64,000 nucleotides of DNA from Candidatus Symbiopectobacterium sp. NZEC151 (GTDB lineage: Bacteria > Pseudomonadota > Gammaproteobacteria > Enterobacterales > Enterobacteriaceae), in assembly GCF_025962655.1 (NCBI RefSeq), contig NZ_JAGFPE010000005.1:124001-188000 (forward strand). Direction: 5' to 3'. Both the position numbers and the translations under genes were made by a program. The notes below the pieces were generated by a model that was given only the letters and a program-made list of their open reading frames with translations, had not been told where the DNA came from and made no database searches. Below are positions 48,316 to 58,162 of the stretch, one piece after another (position 1 is the first letter of the stretch; each line of letters opens with the position of its first letter).

Positions 48316-51300
48316 TTTGGTAATCTCCGTCCTTCAGCTCTGGCAGCCTTGGTTTTTGCATCATTATATGACCCATCTAGGTTAAGCACCGCTCTTACTT
48401 CTTTTCCTGTCATATCAAAAACTTCAATGTGGTTTCTATGTCTGGCATCTAAATAAAATTGGTCGCCTTTTTTAATGAAATCACCAATTGAATTTTCTGC
48501 TTTGTAAACACTCTGTCCTTGAAATTGCTTACTGGTCTTACTGGCTAACTCTTTTACTTGACTACCAAAACCCGGCTGCTTAAAGAACTCCCCGATATTA
48601 CCAACAGCGCCTGCATTAGGTATATAGGGAACTTTCTTACCCGGCGTATTACCATCAACGGCTGGCTGCGTCACCTTTTTAGTAGAAGGATTTGGGCTCC
48701 CAATGCGGGTCTTAACCTTACCTCTGCCACCGACCGCAGCCATGGCAATCCCAAAGCCTTCTATAACATTCTTGGGAAGCTTTGTCATCGTGGCGAAATT
48801 TTCTACCCACTGATTATGGGCAAACGTCTCGCTGTCGGATAACCTATCCCCCGCAGTATAGGTGAAGAGTTGTAGCGACTCATATCCGGCGAAAGCGGGG
48901 TAATTTCCTACCCGGGTGCGCTCTTTTTGTATCCAGTAATTAGCCAGCTGCGCGTCTTCTTCCCGGGTCGAGGGATATTCTGCCATCAGTGCTTCATAGT
49001 GTTTGCGTTCCTCCGAGTTCAAAGACTCCTGACTGCTGCAATGCAATTTCCGGCAGGACGCGGCCATCAACCGGGCTTCTTTCTCTTTATTCCCTTTTGC
49101 CAGCGCAGCAATGGCTTCTAGCTCATCCTGATGCAGCTGCCGGTTGAAGCGTTCGACAATTTCACCGGTATTGGCTCCGCTATACACACCCGAAGCCTTG
49201 CCTGTGGCAATGGCACCGGCTAATGCACCAGAAAGTCGGCTGATTTGTGCCTGTTGCTCTTGCCAGTTTTCTGTTTTGGCAAGGTTGTCATTGATGATCA
49301 CCCCCGCCAGTTCCGCTGCCAGCGCGCCCGCCGCCGCTCCCTTAGCATCTCCTCCTCCGATCTCGGCAGCGACGGCGGCCATTACCGCATGGCTCACCGC
49401 TTTACTTCCCGGTATGCCAAGGATCTGGCCGTTATTGCCAATCAGGAATGCGCCTTCCGCGTGGAGCTGACTGCCAACACTGCTTAACAGAGCGAGTTTG
49501 AGGTTGTCAGCAAAACTGCCGCCCTGAATGGCGGTGCCCAGCGCAGAGCTGACGACGGAGTGTGCCGCAACGCGTTGGGCAACGCTGTTCCAGGTGGCAT
49601 TATCCGTGATAAGCAGCTTACTGGTGACGGGCGTGGTGCCCCCTTTCACGGCTGCGGTCCACCCCATGGCTTTGTCGAGTCCACCCAGGGCACCGCCAAT
49701 AATCATGCTGGTGGCGAGTGATTTTACCGAGTCGCTGTTAGCCAGCGTTTTAAAGGTGGCGGGAAGGTCTCCTTTGTTCTGGGCCAACGCAACGGCGGCC
49801 TGTGAGGCGATGGTCGCCAGGCCCGCTTGTGCGGCGGCACCGGCGGTAGCGGATGCCATGGCGGCGGCGGAGGCAGAGGCACCAGCACTGGCTGCTGCAC
49901 TGCCTGCGCTGCTGGCCGCCATACCCCCTACTGTCGTGGCTAACGAGGAACCATACGTTACCACCGCAGCGGCAACGGCAATGATGGCACCAAAGACCGG
50001 GTTGAGATTTGACACTTCATCGTACCAACTGGTGTAGGTGTCTTTGACCCGATTCCAGTTTACGTTCTCTTTGCTTTTAAGCGGTTTTAGCCATTCGTAG
50101 CCCGGCGAGTTGCCCAGAATATCGATGGCCTGCTCAAGGGATTGACCCGCTTTGGCTTTGACATCGGCATTGATGCCTTTTGCCGCAGTAACCGTGAGCT
50201 TACCCCCGGTGTAGATGCTGGGCAGTACCCATTTTCCTTCAATAAAGCCTTCGTCTTCATGGGTGATATAGACGCTTCGGGTATTGGTGATGGTTTGCTC
50301 AAAACGGGTATCTTTCACCGCTTTGTAATTGATTTTCCCTTTCTGGCTGGTGAGTCTGGCATTCTTGGCGGTATTGATTTTGGCGGCTTCCAGCGTGATA
50401 TCATCACGCGCCATCAGGGTGATATCGCCCCCGGCAGTGAATTCGGTGACTTTATTACTTGAACTGGCTCTGTGATGGGTGATGGTTTTTTTTCCGAAAA
50501 GACACCCCCCAAAAACACTAACTCTCCCTTTACACTTTTTCTCCTCCTCTTCCCATTTATTAAACTCTTCCATGGCCTGAGCATAGAGAATCCCGCCTTT
50601 TGCGGCGATATCCATCGTGCCCTTGGCCACTAATTTGGTCGCCTGAAATAAGATGCTGCCATTGGATATTACTTTGAGGTTTTCACCGCTGCTTAATTCA
50701 GTGCTTTGCTGAGTATGATTTTCCGTGCTGTCATTAATATAGGTGTTGCGAACGGACTCGAAACGCATATTGCCATTGCTGGACAATGTAACATCACCGG
50801 CAGAGTGCAGTTTACTCCCTTGCACCCTCAGTGTACCGTTTGCCGCCAATGTTAATCCTTTTACCCCTTGAATATCTGCCCCCCAGTGACGTTCGTCTCT
50901 AGGGTTCTGTGTAGGATTGGGAATGGCCGAGTAGGGAACGGCATCTATCTCGATATTACGCCCTGCAACTACCGTTGTCTGGTTGGCTGCATTCACGGTG
51001 GCACCTCGCAGAGTGATTTCCTTCCCTGCCGTAAGTGTAATATTCTCTTTTGCCGTTAACTCCGGACGCATTTCCGGGCGGCGTTGGAATTTAAATGTGT
51101 CATCATCGCGATGCTCGAAAGGGCGAGGGATGATTCGGATGTTTTGACCTGCACCGATGGTGATGGCTTTATCGCTGGTTAACGACATCCCAAACAGAAG
51201 TACGTATCGGCCCGCTGAAAGGGTGATATCGCCAGCGCTTTCCCACAGGCCGATCTTTTTTATCTGTGTATCATCAATCGGTAGTTTTACGCCCAGCAAG

Positions 51301-53483
51301 GGGAATGTCAGTGGCGTCTCATGCTTGACCATTTTAATATCGGTACCGGCAGTGAGTGAAATTTGTCCGTTTTTTTCTAAGACAGCACCATTCAAATAAA
51401 TCATTTTTCCTGCAAAAATATCCAGTTTTTCTTGTGCTGAAATTTCTGAGAATTGCAGTTTTTTATCTGAACCATAAAAACGATATATGTCATTATAAAT
51501 TAACATATCGCCGGTGCGGGCCAGTAAGCTAATGTTTTTACCTTTTAGATGACCGTCCCTTATTGTAATTGCATTTCCAGATGTTATTGCCAGGTTGTTA
51601 CCTGCATGAAGAGTTCCCTGGTATAATTTGATGCTATCGTCGGTGATGATTGAGAGATTTTTATTTGCTTTGATACGCTCTTGGAGAGTGGTTTTCTTGC
51701 TTTTTATTATAATGTTTTCTGCCGTGGCAACATCAATGGGTTCTTTTGATACCATATTGAGGAATTTAGGATCTTCACTTTTGTAATTCCAACCAAATGC
51801 TATTGAATCCTTAAAGTCGAGTGCCAGGTTTTTTCCTGCAATGATTTTTCCTGAATAGGTTTCATCATATATCCATATTCTTTCAATCTCTTCTTTGTCG
51901 GGGGGGGATGATAAGGCTGTTGATATTTTTCTGTTATTAGACCATCTTTGGTTATAAAAAACATCCCCGGTTAAAATAAGATTCTGTTTAGCCTCAATGT
52001 TACTTTGATAATTTTCGAACCGCTTAGCTCTGAGGTAGGAATTTTTCCCACTACTTATTACGGCATGAGGTGTGTGCGATTTTATCGTGGATTTTGTTAT
52101 TGTGGTTTTGTTCGGTTCTATTTTTATCGGGGTTTTGATTTCACCTTTTATGACCGCTGGAGTGATCCCAAGCTGAGGTGGGAAAAAAGCAATGATTCCT
52201 ATTTCTTTTCGGATGGGAAGATTTTCCTCACTAACCCTGGCAAGTAACGCCTTTTTATTCTCGCCAGAAACCTCTTCGGTATGAAAATCCATATTCTCAG
52301 GCCTGTTATATAAAGCGGCAGAGCGAATAATCACATCACCCTTATTGGTCTTAATGGTGCCTGAAATATTATCCACTAACGTACTCAGCGCGCCGGCGGC
52401 GTCTTTTTGTATCCACAAATTATCATTGGCCTGAATGAGCGCGTTACCTCCCCGGTTGGTCACGGTATCCGCAAACAGGCGCATATCCTTGCCAGCCACG
52501 ATTTTCCCGGTGTTTTTCAGTGTGTGGGTGGCAAGCGTAATATCGCGACCCGCGTTGATGCTGCTGTTGTTAACCTCAATCGCTTTGCTGCTGATATTGA
52601 GGTCGGTTTTGGCATTGATGTTGCCAAGAGAGACTTTGCCATCCACCGTCATGGTGAGGTCGTTTTGTGCAGTAACGACGTTGGCCAGATTAACGCCCAC
52701 GCCACTTTCACTGGCGACCAGCCGGATTTTATTGGCATACATGCCGCCCAGCGCTTTGGTGTCTACTGCCAGTGTCGGACGGGTGCCTTGCCCGGCAAGG
52801 TTTTTGACTGAGCCATCACGGTAGCTGATGCGGTTAGCCCCCTGTGTCAGCGCCAGATTCTGTGCGGTTATCTTGCCGTTCAGTTCCGTGGCACGGCTGA
52901 TGATGTCAACGTACTCCTGTGCCTTTACGTCCATCCCTTTGCCGCCGATGATGACGCTGCCTTTTTGCACCTCCAGCGCATCCAGTGCGCCCTGCTTGTC
53001 AAACTGCGGTTTGCCGGTGGTCAGCGTGACGTTAGGGGTATTGATAAACCCGCAGCCGTCGCAGGTGATGCCGTTGGGGTTGGCAATCATCAGTTGGGCT
53101 TTATTGCCAAATACTTCCAGTTTGCCCATCAGCTCAGAGCGGCTGCCGCCCGTGACTTCATTGATAATCAGTTCAGCCGCGTTGCCCTTGAGGTTGGCGT
53201 TTGCATTCAGTTTGCCTGCCAGTTGCGATGCTCCCGCAGCGGTGGCGTTATTGAGCACGGCACCGGACGCATTGACGTTGAAATCCTGATACACATTGTG
53301 GGAAATGCCGGCGGCGTTGGGCGTTGCAATATTCACCACTGGCACGTTGCCTGCCTGCACGTGGGTGTTGCCATTAGCGGACTTGATACCCGCCGCGAAG
53401 GCAGGGTGTAGCGGATACACCGCCGTCATATAAATCAGCAGATAGCTGATACCGCGGCTGATTGGGGGGGAAGGTGTCTTCAT
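48312..53483 (-). CDS. cdiA: CDI toxin/filamentous haemagglutinin-like exoprotein CdiA (TpsA)
   Basis: CdiA is exported by CdiB through two-partner secretion and delivers its C-terminal toxin into touching cells. The ATG at 53483 has GGAGA eight bases upstream and gives 1723 residues, short for the family. A signal peptide (PPISRGISYLLIYMTAVYPL ending in AFA) precedes the TPS domain with MIANPNGITCDGCGFINTPN. A long beta-helical stalk follows, then an Ala-rich DUF637-like region (about 1260-1400). Where VENN is usual, SGANTGEIVERFNRQLH is found instead. The last ~110 residues, with GEFFKQPGFGSQVKELASKT and DARHRNHIEVFD, form the variable toxin, probably a nuclease. Confidence 0.88.
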   Translation of the reverse strand: MKTPSPPISRGISYLLIYMTAVYPLHPAFAAGIKSANGNTHVQAGNVPVVNIATPNAAGISHNVYQDFNVNASGAVLNNATAAGASQLAGKLNANANLKGNAAELIINEVTGGSRSELMGKLEVFGNKAQLMIANPNGITCDGCGFINTPNVTLTTGKPQFDKQGALDALEVQKGSVIIGGKGMDVKAQEYVDIISRATELNGKITAQNLALTQGANRISYRDGSVKNLAGQGTRPTLAVDTKALGGMYANKIRLVASESGVGVNLANVVTAQNDLTMTVDGKVSLGNINAKTDLNISSKAIEVNNSSINAGRDITLATHTLKNTGKIVAGKDMRLFADTVTNRGGNALIQANDNLWIQKDAAGALSTLVDNISGTIKTNKGDVIIRSAALYNRPENMDFHTEEVSGENKKALLARVSEENLPIRKEIGIIAFFPPQLGITPAVIKGEIKTPIKIEPNKTTITKSTIKSHTPHAVISSGKNSYLRAKRFENYQSNIEAKQNLILTGDVFYNQRWSNNRKISTALSSPPDKEEIERIWIYDETYSGKIIAGKNLALDFKDSIAFGWNYKSEDPKFLNMVSKEPIDVATAENIIIKSKKTTLQERIKANKNLSIITDDSIKLYQGTLHAGNNLAITSGNAITIRDGHLKGKNISLLARTGDMLIYNDIYRFYGSDKKLQFSEISAQEKLDIFAGKMIYLNGAVLEKNGQISLTAGTDIKMVKHETPLTFPLLGVKLPIDDTQIKKIGLWESAGDITLSAGRYVLLFGMSLTSDKAITIGAGQNIRIIPRPFEHRDDDTFKFQRRPEMRPELTAKENITLTAGKEITLRGATVNAANQTTVVAGRNIEIDAVPYSAIPNPTQNPRDERHWGADIQGVKGLTLAANGTLRVQGSKLHSAGDVTLSSNGNMRFESVRNTYINDSTENHTQQSTELSSGENLKVISNGSILFQATKLVAKGTMDIAAKGGILYAQAMEEFNKWEEEEKKCKGRVSVFGGCLFGKKTITHHRASSSNKVTEFTAGGDITLMARDDITLEAAKINTAKNARLTSQKGKINYKAVKDTRFEQTITNTRSVYITHEDEGFIEGKWVLPSIYTGGKLTVTAAKGINADVKAKAGQSLEQAIDILGNSPGYEWLKPLKSKENVNWNRVKDTYTSWYDEVSNLNPVFGAIIAVAAAVVTYGSSLATTVGGMAASSAGSAAASAGASASAAAMASATAGAAAQAGLATIASQAAVALAQNKGDLPATFKTLANSDSVKSLATSMIIGGALGGLDKAMGWTAAVKGGTTPVTSKLLITDNATWNSVAQRVAAHSVVSSALGTAIQGGSFADNLKLALLSSVGSQLHAEGAFLIGNNGQILGIPGSKAVSHAVMAAVAAEIGGGDAKGAAAGALAAELAGVIINDNLAKTENWQEQQAQISRLSGALAGAIATGKASGVYSGANTGEIVERFNRQLHQDELEAIAALAKGNKEKEARLMAASCRKLHCSSQESLNSEERKHYEALMAEYPSTREEDAQLANYWIQKERTRVGNYPAFAGYESLQLFTYTAGDRLSDSETFAHNQWVENFATMTKLPKNVIEGFGIAMAAVGGRGKVKTRIGSPNPSTKKVTQPAVDGNTPGKKVPYIPNAGAVGNIGEFFKQPGFGSQVKELASKTSKQFQGQSVYKAENSIGDFIKKGDQFYLDARHRNHIEVFDMTGKEVRAVLNLDGSYNDAKTKAARAEGRRLPK

Positions 53484-53541
53484 CGTGTTATCTCCTTTCA
53501 GTGTTGTCCATGTTGTGTCGGGTTGACGTAACCTGTTGAAA

Positions 53542-55203
53542 CTAGAAAGCGAGTGTGGTTTGCCAGTAAAGTGCCCAGCGATCGGGGGCCAGCGTATCGG
53601 GGTGGATGAGAGGTTTTCCGAGCGTGATGCTGTGAGCGAAATGTCGTGCATTGAGCGTCAGACCTAATGCGGCACCGACGATGCTGCCACCCTCGGTGCG
53701 GCCACGCTGTTTTTTTACCCAGCCACCGTCAAGCGCGGCAATCAGCGTTATATCGCCCAGTGCGGAGAAGATGCCCGGTTGCCAGTTGATCTCGTTGCGC
53801 CAGTAAGCCCCCTGCACGCCGCTGAGTGATTGCTCTTTAAACCCGCGCACCGAGTAATGGCCGCCAACTGCAATCTGCTCGTTGGTGTGAAGATTGTGTT
53901 GCGAGGTTTGGGCATAGGCGCTGGTGAGGTAATAGAGCGAAGGGGCGAGGGGAAAGAGATAGCTGGCGCTGATGCTGTATTTAAGGAACTGGCTGCGCGG
54001 GGCATCTGGTGCATGCGGTCGATCTTTTGTGGCGCCCAAGCCGCGCAGCCCCCAGCTCACGGTGGGATTAAGGGTGGAAAATCCCTTGCCTATCCGGCGG
54101 CTGTAATGCGGACTGAGAGCTATACTGTTTACCGTCGTGCTGCTATTGGTCAACACACGGTCGGCGAGGCGGTTCTCTGTGCGTCGGCGTGTGAGCGCCA
54201 CATCGAATGATAGTTTCTGGTTACCATCACGAAACAACGTGCGGTTAATGCCAAAGCGCTGTGACTGTGACATCCCCTGATAGCGCCAGCGGCTACCGGG
54301 AATGGGCTGATGAAAATCATTCCAGTGGTGTTGATAGCTAAATAGCCAATAGCCATAAGGTAATGTGACGCCGCCTGAAAGACTACGATTACGCCTGTCT
54401 CTCTGAAATGTCGCATTGCGGGTAGCTGAGAGATTCCAGCGTTCGGCAAGCTGGAACGGGTTATCCAGCGTGGCGGAGCTGCTCATCTGGGCAACGCCGG
54501 TATTTTTTTGTCCGCTGTTATCTGCACTGAAACTCACGCTGGCGGGAAACGCTTTGCGCTTACTCACAATCAGTATCCGCGAGTAGCCTGATTGATGACC
54601 GGGTTGGATATCGATCGTCACCGGTTGGGATGTCAGTCGGTTGAGCTGCTCTAACCCTTGCTCGAGATCGCGCAGGTTTAAAAGGCGTCCCTGATTGCCG
54701 GGAAAGACCATGGCAAGTGAGTGCGGTGTTTTTCCCTGCTGAGTGATGGACTCGATTCGGCCTTCTGTTATGGCAATGCGCAAGACGCCCGTGGAGACAT
54801 CCTGTTCCGGTAACCACGCCTGTGAGGTGACATAGCCGCGCTCCAGATAGCGTTGAGAAATCGCGCGCACCAGTTGGCGCATGTGAGAGACCGTCAGGCA
54901 GCGATGCTGCCAGGGCGCAACGATGGTTTTTTGGGTAGGCAGGGAAAGAACGGTACTTCCCTCTATAGCGATGTGGCGGACATTGCGGCACACACCTTCG
55001 TCTTGTTCAGGCTGTACTTCTGGCGGGGCGGAGGGAGACTGCTGTTGCCGCAGTGATTCACGCTGCTGTTCCGCCTGTTCTAACAGCGCTTTTTGCTGCT
55101 GTTCCACTTCTGTTCGGTCTGTGGGGAATGTTTCACTGGCTGAAGGCGTTGTTCCATAAGCATGCGTGGATAAAAACAGTAATAACAGTGATATAGACCT
55201 CAT
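53542..55203 (-). CDS. cdiB: two-partner secretion outer-membrane transporter CdiB (TpsB)
   Basis: CdiB is an Omp85-superfamily transporter that exports CdiA. The 553-residue protein has a signal peptide (MRSISLLLLFLSTHAYG), a Gln-rich linker, POTRA domains (about 75-220, with HIAIEGSTVL and GRIESITQQGK) and a 16-stranded beta-barrel. The conserved loop-6 motif is GGHYSVRGFKEQSLSG near residue 445, and the barrel ends in an aromatic residue (TTLAF). It is first in cdiB-cdiA-cdiI, with 58 bases before cdiA. Confidence 0.92.
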   Translation of the reverse strand: MRSISLLLLFLSTHAYGTTPSASETFPTDRTEVEQQQKALLEQAEQQRESLRQQQSPSAPPEVQPEQDEGVCRNVRHIAIEGSTVLSLPTQKTIVAPWQHRCLTVSHMRQLVRAISQRYLERGYVTSQAWLPEQDVSTGVLRIAITEGRIESITQQGKTPHSLAMVFPGNQGRLLNLRDLEQGLEQLNRLTSQPVTIDIQPGHQSGYSRILIVSKRKAFPASVSFSADNSGQKNTGVAQMSSSATLDNPFQLAERWNLSATRNATFQRDRRNRSLSGGVTLPYGYWLFSYQHHWNDFHQPIPGSRWRYQGMSQSQRFGINRTLFRDGNQKLSFDVALTRRRTENRLADRVLTNSSTTVNSIALSPHYSRRIGKGFSTLNPTVSWGLRGLGATKDRPHAPDAPRSQFLKYSISASYLFPLAPSLYYLTSAYAQTSQHNLHTNEQIAVGGHYSVRGFKEQSLSGVQGAYWRNEINWQPGIFSALGDITLIAALDGGWVKKQRGRTEGGSIVGAALGLTLNARHFAHSITLGKPLIHPDTLAPDRWALYWQTTLAF

Positions 55204-55310
55204 AATGCATCTCCCCTTTACATGGAATTACATTTTTCTCAGTCTACGCGCGGCGAAATTTTCAGGTTTAAATAGGATTGAATCGTATATTTATGGTTTA
55301 AAATATTGCA

Positions 55311-55326
55311 AATAATGATCATTATG
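55311..55326. promoter_or_regulatory. Fur-box-like palindrome between cdiB and the hydrolase gene
   Basis: ATAATGATCATTAT is a perfect 14-bp palindrome. Extended to 19 positions it agrees with the Fur consensus at 13. It lies about 110 bp upstream of cdiB and 190 bp upstream of the hydrolase gene in an AT-rich 312-bp divergent region, so it could serve either. No other element was recognised in this gap. Confidence 0.45.
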
Positions 55327-55515
55327 AAATTTATTATTGTTAGTGTTGGAATGTGCTGTATGTCACGTAACAGTGCGCGTAATACAACATATTCGCCTGC
55401 TAAGGGATGCTTGCGGTGATTGCTCATAGTGTGGCGAGCGCACATTTATTTTTTTCCCAGCGCCTTACAATAAATTCTCAAAAAGAAACGGTGTTTTATT
55501 TTAAGGGCTCTTATC

Positions 55516-56682
55516 ATGCGCATTCCGGTACGCTTCTGCGCTGCGCTTATGGCGGCGTGTTTCTGTAGTGCTTCAGCGATGGCGAACGACATGACTTACC
55601 AAACGTCTGCGGTAACCGAAGAGGGGTTGCCGGTGTTCTATCCCGAACTCAAACAGCAGCTTACCTATCCGGGATCCTGGCTGTCAGGCAATGAGAAGGA
55701 TTTTGCTGCTTGGAAAATCGAGGCGCGCCAGAAACTGCGGGCAATGTTGCTGACGCCGGATTCGCACCGCGATTTTGCCCCTGCGACCCTAGAACGCGAA
55801 GAGCGGGATGGCTATATTGCTGAGAAGGTGGCATTCAATATCACCGACCAAAGCCGGGTGGCGGGGCTGCTGCTAACGCCCAAAACTCCGGGGCCGCATC
55901 CGGCGATCATCTTGTTGCACGATCACGGCTCGAAGTTTGATATCGGCAAAGAGAAGATGATCAAGCCATGGGGCAACGCTGAGAAACTGGCATCGGCGCA
56001 GGCGTGGGCCGATAAATTTTTCACTGGGCGTTTTGTCGGTGACGAGTTGGCGAAACGCGGCTATGTGGTGTTGGCGGTAGACGCTATTGGCTGGGGAGAT
56101 CGCGGCCCGCTGAAGTATGAGCAGCAACAGGCGCTGGCGAGCAACTTCTTCAATCTGGGCCGATCGCTGGCGGGCGAGATGGCATATGAAGATATGCGCG
56201 CTACCGATTTTCTCGCTTCGCTCAAGCAGGTGGATGCCAAACGTGTAGGTGTCGTCGGGTTCTCGATGGGGGCTTACCGCGCCTGGCAACTGGCGGCGCT
56301 TTCCGACAAGGTGGCGGCAACGGCCGCCGTTTCGTGGATTGGCACCTATGACGGGCTAATGACGCCGGGCAATAACGTGCTGCGTGGTCAGTCTGCGTTC
56401 TATATGTTGCATCCCGGTTTGCCTGCGCAGTTTGATTTCCCCGATGTGGCAAGCGTAGCGGCACCCAATCCTATGCTGTTCTTTAACGGTGGCAAAGATA
56501 AGCTGTTCCCAGAAAGTGCGGTGCAAGGGGCCTACGATAAGATGCACCGCGTGTGGAAATCACAAAATGCCGACAGCAAGCTGGAAACCAAAATGTGGCC
56601 TGAGTTAGGGCACGTGTTCTATCAGGAACAGCAGGCGGAAGTGTTTAGCTGGCTGGATCGTTACTTAATGCCAAAACCGTAA
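55516..56682 (+). CDS. secreted alpha/beta hydrolase (dienelactone hydrolase/Abhydrolase_7-like)
   Basis: The 388-residue protein begins with a Sec signal peptide (FCAALMAACFCSASAMAND), so it should be periplasmic. The alpha/beta hydrolase fold shows HPAIILLHDHGSKFD (oxyanion region, near 128), the nucleophile elbow VGVVGFSMGAYRAWQ (Ser near 252), an acid near FFNGGKDKLFPES and the histidine in ELGHVFY. The layout is that of large dienelactone-hydrolase-like esterases such as acetyl-xylan or glucuronoyl esterase relatives; the substrate is not determined. It is transcribed away from cdiB and converges with the MmgE/PrpD gene. Confidence 0.8.
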   Translation: MRIPVRFCAALMAACFCSASAMANDMTYQTSAVTEEGLPVFYPELKQQLTYPGSWLSGNEKDFAAWKIEARQKLRAMLLTPDSHRDFAPATLEREERDGYIAEKVAFNITDQSRVAGLLLTPKTPGPHPAIILLHDHGSKFDIGKEKMIKPWGNAEKLASAQAWADKFFTGRFVGDELAKRGYVVLAVDAIGWGDRGPLKYEQQQALASNFFNLGRSLAGEMAYEDMRATDFLASLKQVDAKRVGVVGFSMGAYRAWQLAALSDKVAATAAVSWIGTYDGLMTPGNNVLRGQSAFYMLHPGLPAQFDFPDVASVAAPNPMLFFNGGKDKLFPESAVQGAYDKMHRVWKSQNADSKLETKMWPELGHVFYQEQQAEVFSWLDRYLMPKP

Positions 56683-56685
56683 TGT

Positions 56686-56716
56686 CATAGGCGCGGGGTA
56701 CATCGCCGCGCCTATG
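56686..56716. terminator. hairpin between convergent genes
   Basis: CATAGGCGCGG (56686-56696) and CCGCGCCTATG (56706-56716) are exact complements between two convergent stops. There is no T-run on either strand, so termination is likely but not certain. Confidence 0.5.
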
Positions 56717-56732
56717 GGTAGCGCTTTCTCCG

Positions 56733-58064
56733 TTAACTGAGCAACAGCTGATTCAGGTAGGCGATATCGCCCGGTTTATTCAGCGCGCAGCTTGCCTGAA
56801 TCCGCGCAATGTCGAGCTGCGGCAGTGAGTGGATGTTTTGTCGCAGTTTGGCGTTCAGGTCTGTTTTGCGCGCTACGGTTTGCTGACGTGTGACGCACTC
56901 AGTCAGGCTTGAGCCATCTGTCAGGTGCAGCGTCACACGGTGAAAGCGCGCGTCAGGGTTAAGCTCATCCGGCGGTGCGCTGGCATCCGGTTGACGTTGC
57001 ACTTTATCCGCCAGCGCCGCGATAACCTTATCAACCGGGCCTTCGGCAAAGCGCGCCAGCGTCAGTTCTCCTTCCAGCAGGCCCGCCGCAATCACATACT
57101 CCAGGCTGAAGCGTCCCTCCATGCCGGTGGTGGCTGTATGAATAAACGGCGCAACGTCTCCACCGGGGGGAAACGCAACGGTAATGCTCTCAACGCGGGC
57201 GATCAGCGAGTGGATATCATCGTGCTGCGCCAGCCATTGCTGGCGTAGTGCAAACGCGGCTTCTCCCGCGCTGTGTGTGCCGCCACAGGTGGGATAGCTT
57301 TTGAATTCCAGACCGGGCGTGACAATACGCCAGGGCGCACCCCAGTTTTCGTGCAATTTCTCTGGGTGTTGCTGACCGTCACCGTGTGATGACAGAAAAT
57401 CATCCAGTACCTGCGTGGCGTTTCCGCTAAACCCCGCCAATGCCAGCTTAGTGGCGGTTAACCCGGCGCGCGCCGCCAGCCCGGCGTGCAGCGGTTTTAC
57501 CGCCGATCCAAACTGCGCACGCAGCCCTGCAGCCTGCGTTGCCGCCAGCCCGAGAATGTTCTGTGTTTGTGCCACCGAAGCGCCGAGCAAGCGCGCAGTG
57601 GCAGCCGCGGCGGCAACCGCACCGAGTGTCGCGGTATTGTGATAGCCGAGGCCGTAGTGACGTGCGCCAGCCGCGAGCCCGATGCGCCCGGCAACTTCCA
57701 CGCCAATCACATAGGCGGCAAGAAAATCCGCTTCGCGTAAGCGGGTATCTTCGGCGCTCAGTGCAAATAACGCAGGTAGAATCACCGTGCTCGGATGGCC
57801 GCGAAAGGCGGGATGGTAGTCATCAAAGTCGAGCGCGTGCCCCACATAGCCCAATATCACACTGCGCGTCAGGCTGTCCGGCGCGGAAAACACCTGACGC
57901 AGTGGCGTCAGATTGCTGTCGTGAATGGCACCTTGGGCAATGGGCAGGGCAGTGGCAACAAAATCCATCACGCCGTCGCGCGCGGCGTCGAGCGCGGCAG
58001 TATCCGGTAGGGTATTAACGATGTGATGAGCGAGTGTGGCGGTGATATCGTGCGATGTGGTCAT
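56733..58064 (-). CDS. MmgE/PrpD family protein
   Basis: Members include 2-methylcitrate dehydratase and cis-aconitate decarboxylase. The 443-residue protein has the all-helical domain with VGHALDFDDYHPAFRGHPST near residue 75, where the active-site Asp and His lie, and GVEVAGRIGLAAGARHYGLG followed by YHNTATLGA. The second domain contains FKSYPTCGGTHSAGEAA. The ATG at 58064 is used; a TTG four codons earlier is less likely. No other prp gene is adjacent, so a propionate role is not supported, and the substrate is open. Confidence 0.85.
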   Translation of the reverse strand: MTTSHDITATLAHHIVNTLPDTAALDAARDGVMDFVATALPIAQGAIHDSNLTPLRQVFSAPDSLTRSVILGYVGHALDFDDYHPAFRGHPSTVILPALFALSAEDTRLREADFLAAYVIGVEVAGRIGLAAGARHYGLGYHNTATLGAVAAAAATARLLGASVAQTQNILGLAATQAAGLRAQFGSAVKPLHAGLAARAGLTATKLALAGFSGNATQVLDDFLSSHGDGQQHPEKLHENWGAPWRIVTPGLEFKSYPTCGGTHSAGEAAFALRQQWLAQHDDIHSLIARVESITVAFPPGGDVAPFIHTATTGMEGRFSLEYVIAAGLLEGELTLARFAEGPVDKVIAALADKVQRQPDASAPPDELNPDARFHRVTLHLTDGSSLTECVTRQQTVARKTDLNAKLRQNIHSLPQLDIARIQASCALNKPGDIAYLNQLLLS

Positions 58065-58162
58065 TTGAAAAGGCAATCAAGTAAATACATGAATGCCTAT
58101 AGGTATAATTGAAACCACCGTACGCTGTATAGCGCAAATTTTGCATTAGCATTGCATCACAC

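Noticed and set aside
48700-49300. Search for a VENN pretoxin motif in CdiA
   Set aside because: No VENN tetrapeptide is present; the corresponding place has SGANTGEIVERFNRQLH, so the toxin boundary was placed by the change in sequence character only.
53484-53651. N-terminal extension of CdiA by 56 residues
   Set aside because: It lacks a signal peptide and overlaps the cdiB end; the ATG at 53483 has a good ribosome-binding site and a proper signal sequence.
55239-55445. 68-codon frame in the cdiB-hydrolase gap
   Set aside because: It overlaps the control region and Fur-like palindrome and has no recognisable homologue.
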